Shown here in pieces: positions 56,908 to 64,000 of a stretch of 64,000 nucleotides of DNA. The DNA is taken from NCBI RefSeq assembly GCF_020524005.1, contig NZ_JAIVKK010000006.1:1-64000 (forward strand). The letters run 5' to 3'. Source of the stretch: Microbulbifer aggregans (GTDB lineage Bacteria > Pseudomonadota > Gammaproteobacteria > Pseudomonadales > Cellvibrionaceae). The notes beneath the pieces are model-generated. The model did not search any database, was not told where the DNA came from, and saw only the letters and a list, made by a program, of their open reading frames with translations. A program made the translations under genes and the position numbers. Numbering within the stretch: position 1 is the stretch's first letter; each line of letters starts with the position of its first letter.

Positions 56908-58053
56908 ATGCATAAATCACTGAGTAGAAGGTTGTTCTTGCAGGGCACCACTGCCGCATTGTCTACCGCAGCTATAGGCGGAATGACCACAGCATCCGCT
57001 AAAGAAATTGCACGCCCGACTCCGCTTTACGGACCGCCCCCCGGTGTAGCCAAACTGAATGCGAATGAGAACCCCTATGGCCCCAGCCCCAAAGCGCTAA
57101 AAGCGATGATGGAGGCCAGCCAGAAAGGTGCGTACTACGTATATGACAGCGTCGCCCGTCTGAAGGCAATGATTGCCGAGCGCCACGGTCTCACTCCCGA
57201 TCACATCGCCCTCGGTTCCGGGTCCAGTGCCGGCCTGGTCGCCGCCGCGATCGTTGCCGGACACACCGGCAACATCCTGGGCCCGGACCTGTTCTGGGAT
57301 ACCACGTCGCGCGCAGTGGAAATTCAGGAACTGGGTGAAATCAAACGTCTGCCGAAACTGGAATCCTTGGAAATCGATCTCGACGCCATGTACAGCGCGA
57401 TCGACGATTCGATTTCCATGGTGCAGGTCACCAACCCCAACAACCCCACTGGGATGCTGATCGATCCAGTCAAGATGCGTGAATTCTGTATCAAGGCATC
57501 GAAGAAATGCACCGTACTGGCGGATGAGGCCTACAACGAGCTCACCGACAATAGCGACGCCAACACCGTAATCCCCCTGATCAAGGACGGACACAACATT
57601 ATCGTTGCGCGCACCTTCTCCAAAATTTACGGCCTTGCCGGCATGCGCGTTGGCTACCTCATCGCACAACCGGAAAAAATCAAGGAAATGGAACGCTTCG
57701 GTATCGGTTGGTACGGTCTCAACCAGGCAGGTCTTGCTGCGGCAATCGCCAGCTACGAAGACCACCAGTTTATGGACTACTGCCGCAGCAAGGTAAAAGA
57801 AGCGCGCGAGATGGTGTATGCCGCGGTGAAGGAAAATGGACTGAGTGCCCTGCCCTCAGTTACCAACTTTCTATTCGTGAACCTGGGTGAACTCAACGCC
57901 GAAACTTTCCGTGCCGAAATGGAAAAGGAAGGCGTTCTTATTCGCGGCATTTACCGCGATTACACCAACTGGTCACGGGTGAGCATGGGCTACCTGGAGG
58001 ACGTACAGAAATACACTTCCGCCATGCCCAAGGTCCTGATGCGCATGTCCTGA
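56908..58053 (+). CDS. Tat-exported PLP aminotransferase, histidinol-phosphate aminotransferase-like
   Basis: A 381-residue fold-type I aminotransferase. The N-terminal twin-arginine signal is SRRLFLQGTTAALSTAAIGG. The mature part has LNANENPYGPSPKAL, the VTNPNNPTG loop, DEAYNEL (PLP Asp) and the Schiff-base Lys in ARTFSKIYGLAGMRVGYL. HisC-type cores are normally cytoplasmic, so a periplasmic location is unusual; Tat would allow export with PLP already bound. It is probably in an operon with the TauE gene. It is unlikely to serve histidine synthesis. Confidence 0.88.
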   Translation: MHKSLSRRLFLQGTTAALSTAAIGGMTTASAKEIARPTPLYGPPPGVAKLNANENPYGPSPKALKAMMEASQKGAYYVYDSVARLKAMIAERHGLTPDHIALGSGSSAGLVAAAIVAGHTGNILGPDLFWDTTSRAVEIQELGEIKRLPKLESLEIDLDAMYSAIDDSISMVQVTNPNNPTGMLIDPVKMREFCIKASKKCTVLADEAYNELTDNSDANTVIPLIKDGHNIIVARTFSKIYGLAGMRVGYLIAQPEKIKEMERFGIGWYGLNQAGLAAAIASYEDHQFMDYCRSKVKEAREMVYAAVKENGLSALPSVTNFLFVNLGELNAETFRAEMEKEGVLIRGIYRDYTNWSRVSMGYLEDVQKYTSAMPKVLMRMS

Positions 58054-58089
58054 TTTCTCTTACTGCAATTTTTGCAGTCGCTCTACTTC

Positions 58090-58115
58090 TGGCCAGCTTT
58101 GCTGGCCATTTTTTT
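58090..58115 (+). terminator. Terminator after the Tat aminotransferase gene
   Basis: TGGCCAGC-TTT-GCTGGCCA followed by seven T. Confidence 0.92.
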
Positions 58116-58144
58116 ACGCTGGATAAAGGCCATAATTTTCAGAT

Positions 58145-58169
58145 AAAAAAATCCCCGCAGAGCGGGGAT
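58145..58169 (-). terminator. Terminator of the TonB-dependent receptor gene
   Basis: On the minus strand ATCCCCGC-TCT-GCGGGGAT is followed by a T run. Confidence 0.88.
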
Positions 58170-58181
58170 CAAGTTTTATAG

Positions 58182-58197
58182 AAGACGATATCGTCTT
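58182..58197. repeat. Perfect 16-bp palindrome next to the receptor stop codon
   Basis: AAGACGATATCGTCTT is a perfect dyad directly adjoining the stop codon of the receptor gene and 13 bases before its terminator hairpin. Confidence 0.6.
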
Positions 58198-60759
58198 TTA
58201 GAAATTGTGATTCAGGCCCATATAGTAATAAGCGCCCTGCCAATCCACGATACTGCCTGAAGGATAAATGGCCCCACAGCAATAATCGCCGAGCTTGTCC
58301 TCATCCGGGTATTCGTCGAAGATATTGCGGCCACCCACACTGACATTGGTAGAGTCACTCAGGTGATACTTGCCTTCCAGGTCGACCTGCACCACAGAAC
58401 TGTAGTCCTGAATTTCGCCACCCTGATAGTTTTCGGAGCTGCCATACCAGTTGGCGCGAGCCATCAGAGCAACCGGTCCAAACTCGTGCGTAGCAGTTAC
58501 CGCGCCACGCAGTTTCGGGTCAAAGTTCTCGAAGTCGTGCTGGTCTTCCTCGTTCAGGTAGTCACTGGGATCCGAAGCAAACTCGTGTTTGTTGTAGTTC
58601 AGAGAAGCTGTCAGGTTGGTCACGCTGTCCGTCGACCATTCCAGCGGATAGGTCGCAACTACGTCCACACCCTCGGTGCGGGTATCAAAAGCATTGGTGA
58701 AGTAGAAGACACCACCGATGGATTCGGCGCCCACAACGCCCGCATCAACCAACGCCAGATAGTTGGCGTAGGCTGCCGGATCAGAATCATCGGCCGAGAC
58801 ATCCAGTGTGGAAATCGCATAAGTGCGGTCATCCACATCGATACGGTAGAAATCTACGGTCAGGTTGAGCTTGTCGAAGTCGGCGGTAAAGCCGAAGGTA
58901 AAGTTAGTGGAGGTTTCCGGCTTCAGTGCCTCAGCACCAAGTGCCTGTGCAACGCTGCTGCTCGCCGGGAACAGGCCAGTGGCGACCGGGAAGCCATTGG
59001 GCAGTCGGGTAGACACGTTGGTGGTCCCCTGCTGACCCGGAGTCGGTGCACGGAAGCCGGTACCGATGGACGAGCGCAGGCCGATGTTTTCCGTGAGGTC
59101 ATATTGCATCGCAAACTTGCCCACCAGCTCGGAATCGAAGTCGGAGTAGTCCTCGAAACGGGCAGCCGCCTGCACAAACAACCTGTCGGAAAGATCCGTG
59201 CTCAGGTCGCCGTAGATGGCATAGGAGTCACGGGAATAACTGCCGCTGTATTCCGGTGAATAGCCAGGAAAGCCATTGGATCCGACGCCGACGGCGGTAT
59301 AAACAGGGTCATTTGGATCAGCACAGTTCAAGTCGTAGCCCGCATCGATAACGGCCTGACCAGCAGCGGTTTCCGTCGCCGTCGCGACATCAGGATCGGG
59401 GTCTCCCTCACAGAACCCCCAGGGGTCCTGGGTGGCGTAAGGACCCGCGGCATACGAATCCGGATCACCACCGCTCAGCTCGTAAGACTCATCCATATAG
59501 CTGAGACCGAAGGCGGCAACCACCGGGCTGTTCAGGCCCAGCTCCAACTCTTTGGAGAAGTCTGCCTGCAACTGCATTTCTTCGTTGGCGAGGGTACCCG
59601 GCTTGAACGAGGTAGGGCTGTCCGGTCCCATCGACGGGTTGATGGTGTTTTTCAGCGTATAGGCAACTTCCGAGAAACCGTAGCGGGCACTGATGTCATA
59701 GGTCACACCGGAGGACATTTCGCCCTTCAGCCCCGATACCAGCGAATAGTCGGTCACTTCACCAAAGAAGCGTGGGGTGAAGCCACCCGGGAATTTTTCC
59801 AGCGGGTTATAAATGGAGCCGTCTTCCTCGCGCAGATCCATAATGGTGCCATTGTTCGGATAGCGGTAATAGAAACTGCCGTCCGCTTCACTTTCCGAAT
59901 AGTTACCGAAAGCATAAAGCTCCTTGCCACCACCCAGGTCATAACCCGCATTAAAGAACAGGCGCGCTGCCTCGGCATTTGGCTGCCCCCAGGGTTGCAC
60001 CACGTCCCCCTCCAGCGAGGCATTTTTTGCGGCCTCGATAAAGTCGGCATCTTGGTTATCGAGACAGAACCAGGATTCACAGTACTGCTCGGAGCGACTG
60101 GTAAAATCCTGCTGAGAGACTTCACCGGAAATACTCAGAAAACCGTCGCTCCCCAGCGCCAGGCCGACGTTGCCCGCTGCAGTGGTCTGAAAACCGTCGC
60201 CTTCACTATACTCACCCGCGTTAACAGCAAAAGATCCACCTTCGGCATTGTCTTTCAGGATAAAGTTGATTACACCGGCGATCGCATCGGAGCCGTACTG
60301 AGCGGCCGCACCATCCCGCAAGACCTCCACGGATTTCAGCGCGGTGCTGGGAATCGTGGCAATATCCGGGCCCTGAGTGCCCGAACCGCCGATTTCGACC
60401 AGTGACGCGCGGTGACGCCGTTTGGAATTGACCAGTACCAGTGTCTTATCTGTTGGCATACCGCGAAGCTGTGCCGGACGAATGAAAGTACCACCGTCAC
60501 TGATTGGCTGGCGGGAGACGTTATAGGAAGGCACCAGTGTCTTTAACACGTCATTGGTGTCGGTGTGGGATACGGATTCCAATGCCTCGCTGCCAAACAC
60601 GTCTACCGGGACCGGAGAATCAGATACTGACCGCGGTTTACCCCGCACCCCCGTAACCGCGACCTCCTCGATCTCGTCGGCCATAACCGGTGCAACAGGT
60701 GCCAGTGCCGCTCCCGCGACTACTGCCATAACAGCACAACTCAGAGACTTCCGCTTCAT
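58198..60759 (-). CDS. TonB-dependent outer-membrane receptor
   Basis: An 853-residue protein with a signal at 1-27. The plug domain contains PAQLRGMPTDKTLVLVNSKRRH and VEVLRDGAAAQYGSDAIAGVINFILK. A large beta-barrel ends in NHNF with the terminal aromatic needed for barrel assembly. The substrate is unknown; extracellular loops hold acidic and cysteine-bearing stretches. No TonB box is obvious beyond EIEEVAVTG near the mature N-terminus. It has its own terminator and stands alone. Confidence 0.94.
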   Translation of the reverse strand: MKRKSLSCAVMAVVAGAALAPVAPVMADEIEEVAVTGVRGKPRSVSDSPVPVDVFGSEALESVSHTDTNDVLKTLVPSYNVSRQPISDGGTFIRPAQLRGMPTDKTLVLVNSKRRHRASLVEIGGSGTQGPDIATIPSTALKSVEVLRDGAAAQYGSDAIAGVINFILKDNAEGGSFAVNAGEYSEGDGFQTTAAGNVGLALGSDGFLSISGEVSQQDFTSRSEQYCESWFCLDNQDADFIEAAKNASLEGDVVQPWGQPNAEAARLFFNAGYDLGGGKELYAFGNYSESEADGSFYYRYPNNGTIMDLREEDGSIYNPLEKFPGGFTPRFFGEVTDYSLVSGLKGEMSSGVTYDISARYGFSEVAYTLKNTINPSMGPDSPTSFKPGTLANEEMQLQADFSKELELGLNSPVVAAFGLSYMDESYELSGGDPDSYAAGPYATQDPWGFCEGDPDPDVATATETAAGQAVIDAGYDLNCADPNDPVYTAVGVGSNGFPGYSPEYSGSYSRDSYAIYGDLSTDLSDRLFVQAAARFEDYSDFDSELVGKFAMQYDLTENIGLRSSIGTGFRAPTPGQQGTTNVSTRLPNGFPVATGLFPASSSVAQALGAEALKPETSTNFTFGFTADFDKLNLTVDFYRIDVDDRTYAISTLDVSADDSDPAAYANYLALVDAGVVGAESIGGVFYFTNAFDTRTEGVDVVATYPLEWSTDSVTNLTASLNYNKHEFASDPSDYLNEEDQHDFENFDPKLRGAVTATHEFGPVALMARANWYGSSENYQGGEIQDYSSVVQVDLEGKYHLSDSTNVSVGGRNIFDEYPDEDKLGDYCCGAIYPSGSIVDWQGAYYYMGLNHNF

Positions 60760-61035
60760 AGGTTACCCTCTCTTTGGACAATTGCTTTATGAGTTATTTT
60801 TTTCAGGCAAAAGGATCCCGCACGGCGCACCAGAATGGGTTGCCACAGATAATTGAATAGTGCGGTTACGATTGCTTTTGGTGCAGAGAAACTGCGACTG
60901 CCGTTACCTGAAGTTGAGCAATAAGCGTGCCAGTCGTAAAAACCCGTCGACGTAAAAACTTTTTAAACTAGTGCATCTGAAGGCAGTTTCAGCGCGTCTT
61001 AAGCACAACTAAACCAATAAAGCGTTTTAAATCCC

Positions 61036-61866
61036 ATGCAATATCGAAAGCTCATCGCCACGACCCTGCTCGCCTGCGCCCCCGCTCTGGCATCCGCAGA
61101 CCAGGTTAGCCTGCACAGCAGCAGCGACCTGCAATGTTCGGTAAACCTGAATCATCAGGCCCGCATCGGTCCAACCAAGCTCGAGCTCATGAGCGAGAAC
61201 AACAAAGAAACCCTACTCTACAGCCTGGAGAACCCAGCGGAGCTGTCGCTCAATGGCTCGACGCTTCCGCTGAACAGCAGTCAACAGGCTTTGCTGATGC
61301 GTTATCAGAGTGGCTTACATCAGTCCGCAAGAGATATTCACGCGATTACAATTGACGCCATTGATATAGCTATTGAAGGATTAGGCATCGCGCTGAGTAC
61401 CCTGGCTGGAGAAGACCACCCTGATACTCTGGAGTTTTGGGAGGCAGCAAGCGAGCTTCGGCTACAAACCGAAAAGCGTCTGCTTAGCGCCGAAGACACC
61501 TATGTGATTGGCAACGACTGGGAGGGACATACCGGTCTGGAAATAGAGAAGGCCGTCAACGAACTGGTAGAAAATGAACTCGGGCCAAGAATTGAAAAGC
61601 TCGCCACCGCATCGGCAGGGACAATCGCCTGGCATGCACTCAAAGCTGTATTTACCGGTGGGCGCAGTATAGAACGGGATGCCGAAGCGGCAGCGGAGAA
61701 AGCCGAAGAACGCGTAGAGAAGCGCGCTGAAAAACTGGAATCCTATGCGGACGCGCTTTGTCAGAACCTGATTGCGCTGGATAGCACAGAGACTGAGCTG
61801 CAAGAGCAGATTCCGCAGTTCAAAAAACTGGACTTCATCGAAATCACTCAAGAGTCAGATGAGTGA
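61036..61866 (+). CDS. DUF2884 (YggN-like) exported protein
   Basis: A 276-residue exported protein with a signal MQYRKLIATTLLACAPALASA. The DUF2884 pattern shows CSVNLNHQ, then LSLNGSTLPLNSSQQALLMRYQSGLHQ. A long helical C-terminal half includes an Ala/Glu/Arg coiled coil (RDAEAAAEKAEERVEKRAEKLES) and ends in CQNLIALDSTETELQEQIPQF. The function is unknown. A terminator follows. Confidence 0.82.
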   Translation: MQYRKLIATTLLACAPALASADQVSLHSSSDLQCSVNLNHQARIGPTKLELMSENNKETLLYSLENPAELSLNGSTLPLNSSQQALLMRYQSGLHQSARDIHAITIDAIDIAIEGLGIALSTLAGEDHPDTLEFWEAASELRLQTEKRLLSAEDTYVIGNDWEGHTGLEIEKAVNELVENELGPRIEKLATASAGTIAWHALKAVFTGGRSIERDAEAAAEKAEERVEKRAEKLESYADALCQNLIALDSTETELQEQIPQFKKLDFIEITQESDE

Positions 61867-61892
61867 AACTATAAACACCCCCCAAAGTGTTC

Positions 61893-61914
61893 GGCCGCGA
61901 TTGCGGCCTTTTTT
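61893..61914 (+). terminator. Terminator after the DUF2884 gene
   Basis: GGCCGC-GATT-GCGGCC followed by six T. Confidence 0.88.
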
Positions 61915-62076
61915 ATCCCTCCCCTTCCATAATCGATTCGGCAAGCACCTAATAAGCACGCACGTACACAAAAAATTTTCTAATTACAAGAAATTACACC
62001 CATTTCACCATTCATCCACTGAATCGATAGAGATAAAATTACGCCTTTCGGATCAAACAACCATCAAGGAAAGATG

Positions 62077-63216
62077 ATGCAGAAAGAAGTATCCCGGCGT
62101 TTCGACGAATACCTTTTCCTGAGCGATAAAACCGTCGGCAACGACGGTCGCAGGGTATTTATTAACCCGGATTTATTGGCCCCATTTTTGGAATTTGTAC
62201 GGGAAGATTCTCTTCGTGGCCAGAAAAGTCTGAGCAATATGATTGGTCTGAAGAATTCAGCGGCCGGCCTTACCAGCCAATCCAACCAGAACAGTGCAAG
62301 CCAACACCGCTTAGATTGCGGTGGGGTGATAGTTACCTATTCAGTGCTTCAAGCAGGATCCCCCAACAGTTATGGTGAAGGGGTATATATCAGCCAAATA
62401 CAGCAGGCGCTAAATGCTGGTGAAAAGCATGCACCCGGCCTTCACAAAGTACAGTACAGATCCGGAACTTGGATGCCATTTAAATCTCCGGACAATACAA
62501 TCCAAGATACCGTGGCCACAGTAGGCGCCGAATATGAGGCAGAATCCCAAACTTACGACCTTAGGAATACCGCTGAAACCATTGGGGAATTTCTAGCAAA
62601 GAATATAAAAGGGAGTGATCTAGGAACAGAGTTTTCTCTTTACTTCAGCCCGACTTATATTATCGATGATATGGGAACTTGGAAAACACCCGAACAAAAA
62701 ATAGAGTTCAAGAACTCAGGCTCCAGCGATCTAGCTGACGTGTTGATTGACACTCAAAAACAATACTGGGCTGACAGCGATAAAAAACATCTATGGTATG
62801 TTTTTGATCACGGAGCAAAACTCCTAGACGGAGCCTTAATGAAAGTAAAGGAAAAAGGAATAACCTCCCTGTCACAACATGAATTCAACTTCGTCAACCC
62901 CAGGGCAAATGTCGGCACAATACTTTCAAATATCGAAAAACTACAATCAACCTTCAAAAAAACTTTCAGCTTAGATGGATTTGGCTCCAGATATCATCAA
63001 GCAGCCAATATCAACGATACCATTTCTGGCCTACAAGCTCATGACAAGAGCTGGACAAAATTGGAAAGTCATCTTCGACCATGTTCTGAACTATTGTCTC
63101 GAGCAGAAAAACTCCAGGCGGAAATTGCCAGCAATCCACAAAATATCATGAATTATAAAAATCTAACTTTTACAAACCTCATCTATAAAGTTACATCCCA
63201 ATTAAACTGGCAATAA
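62077..63216 (+). CDS. Unknown protein, AT-rich accessory gene
   Basis: A protein of about 379 residues that I do not recognise. It has no signal peptide or membrane helix. Notable parts are RFDEYLFLSDKTVGNDGRRVFINPD near the start, YGEGVYISQIQQALNAGEKHAPGL, and a predicted helical C-terminus (about 285-370). The base composition is clearly more A/T-rich than the housekeeping genes, and codon use differs, which suggests transfer. ATG 62077 has the better spacing from AAGGA; ATG 62074 is an alternative. The next gene starts four bases after its stop. Confidence 0.75.
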   Translation: MQKEVSRRFDEYLFLSDKTVGNDGRRVFINPDLLAPFLEFVREDSLRGQKSLSNMIGLKNSAAGLTSQSNQNSASQHRLDCGGVIVTYSVLQAGSPNSYGEGVYISQIQQALNAGEKHAPGLHKVQYRSGTWMPFKSPDNTIQDTVATVGAEYEAESQTYDLRNTAETIGEFLAKNIKGSDLGTEFSLYFSPTYIIDDMGTWKTPEQKIEFKNSGSSDLADVLIDTQKQYWADSDKKHLWYVFDHGAKLLDGALMKVKEKGITSLSQHEFNFVNPRANVGTILSNIEKLQSTFKKTFSLDGFGSRYHQAANINDTISGLQAHDKSWTKLESHLRPCSELLSRAEKLQAEIASNPQNIMNYKNLTFTNLIYKVTSQLNWQ

Positions 63217-63220
63217 TCCG

Positions 63221-64000
63221 ATGCTTGGCACTTCACCTGAAAATGTAAATATGAATATATGCTACACACCCTTCGAGGAAAGCCCAATTAGCTGCTTCAA
63301 TTTATCAGGTACTCAACTAGTTTTTTCAGGGTTAAAAAAAGAAAGCGGCCCATTTAACAACCAAACCATCAGTTATCAAACCGACATATATGACCATAGA
63401 GTCTACGAACCATATATCTTTATCAACACTGAACGATCCTACAAAAATAATCGCCCTAAAATCAGCTATCTGAACATCTCAGAGCTATGGTGGCGCCATT
63501 TCTTGAGCTCTCGACAGGAAGCAATTGCCGTCGGCAACTGCTCGGTAAGAATACGAGTTATCTGGCCAGCACCAGATGCTTTTCCCGAAATCTCCAACTT
63601 CGAAGATTTCGATCAATTTGAAAAGGGCTGCTTTGAGGTATCAGCCTGTATTGATGAGGAATCGGAATATTTCTTATACCCGAAAGTGGCTAGCGACCTA
63701 ATCCACCATGTAATTAACGAAAGAAAATGGATTCAGGCGAACCACGGAAGTTATTCAGTTGACAGAGAATATAGTTTTTATACGGCGATAACTCCCAGTC
63801 ACTTACTGCATATTTCTTTTCGCCCACAGGGTTACTGGTCTCAAGGGGTCGAACCACCCAAACAGATACTAGACAAGGTATTCGCCAGCTTTTGGGACTT
63901 TATGGACAAGCTATCCATTATCGAAGATAAATCCCAGCAAACCAGAACTCCGGGCATTGAGTTGAGAGGAGAGATGCTTGAACGCCACCGGTTGAAACAG
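63221..64000 (+). CDS. Unknown protein, 3' end outside the window
   Basis: An open frame of 260 codons from ATG 63221 to the last base, with no stop reached. It has no signal peptide or membrane helix. Aromatic-rich segments include YEPYIFINTERSYKNN, SELWWRHFLSS and ISFRPQGYWSQGVEPPKQI. It is AT-rich like its upstream partner, and only four bases separate them, so they are surely co-transcribed. Neither protein matches a family I know. The pairing suggests a transferred cassette such as an effector with an accessory or immunity partner, but that is speculation. Confidence 0.7.
   Translation, partial: MLGTSPENVNMNICYTPFEESPISCFNLSGTQLVFSGLKKESGPFNNQTISYQTDIYDHRVYEPYIFINTERSYKNNRPKISYLNISELWWRHFLSSRQEAIAVGNCSVRIRVIWPAPDAFPEISNFEDFDQFEKGCFEVSACIDEESEYFLYPKVASDLIHHVINERKWIQANHGSYSVDREYSFYTAITPSHLLHISFRPQGYWSQGVEPPKQILDKVFASFWDFMDKLSIIEDKSQQTRTPGIELRGEMLERHRLKQ

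Overview
The window looks like chromosomal DNA of a GC-rich marine gammaproteobacterium of the Cellvibrionales/Microbulbifer type. The protein styles and several gene orders familiar from Pseudomonas suggest this: argC-(coiled coil)-bactofilin-erpA / anmK-M23-tyrS-rRNA, dsbD-aroQ-accB-accC-prmA-DUF3426-dusB-fis-purH-purD, and an OsmC protein beside crp. The genus is an inference. No tRNA, CRISPR array, insertion sequence or prophage was seen.

Layout. 1-311: tandem stringent-type promoters firing leftwards out of the window, probably into an rRNA operon. 0.3-7.4 kb: tyrS, an M23 peptidase, anmK, erpA, bactofilin and argC. 7.5-15.3 kb: a ClC channel, then three heme-pathway genes (hemJ, hemL, hemB) interleaved with thiD and a benE-gntR operon with paired palindromic operators. 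15.3-25.1 kb: envelope genes (DUF2167, rhomboid, PBP1b), a sugar/nucleoside kinase, a PAS-GGDEF-EAL protein, lipoproteins and a copper chaperone. 25.2-37.9 kb: the conserved dsbD-to-purD housekeeping block plus coq7. 38.4-43.6 kb: OsmC/crp, fbaA, pgk, a hydrolase and a CPXCG protein. From 43.7 kb the content becomes accessory and largely exported: a Tat amine oxidase, a subtilase remnant, a globin, a coupled three-gene cytochrome b / Lcl / metallophosphoesterase operon, a DUF350-transglutaminase pair, a large zinc protease, TauE plus a Tat-exported aminotransferase, a TonB receptor and a DUF2884 protein. The last 2 kb is visibly AT-richer and holds two coupled genes of unknown function, the second running off the end.

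The most striking non-coding signal is a family of five intergenic elements at 29.8, 30.0, 35.8, 38.1 and 38.3 kb. Each has a long closing stem whose sequence differs between copies but stays self-complementary. Inside are a first hairpin with a loop near CAGGGA, a second small hairpin of the CCC-ATGGA-TGGG type, and a TTCACGGCGTG-like stretch. Stems vary while loops are kept, which is the pattern expected of selection on a folded RNA or single-stranded DNA. This is the best candidate here for an undescribed system; the 3'-terminal AT-rich pair is second.

Genes probably working together: aroQ/accB/accC (shikimate and fatty-acid start), prmA/DUF3426/dusB/fis (translation and nucleoid control), purH/purD (purines), hemJ/hemL/hemB (heme), PCuAC chaperone/lipoprotein/dsbD (copper and periplasmic thiol chemistry), and benE with its own GntR regulator. 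All functional calls come from reading motifs by eye; no database search was run.
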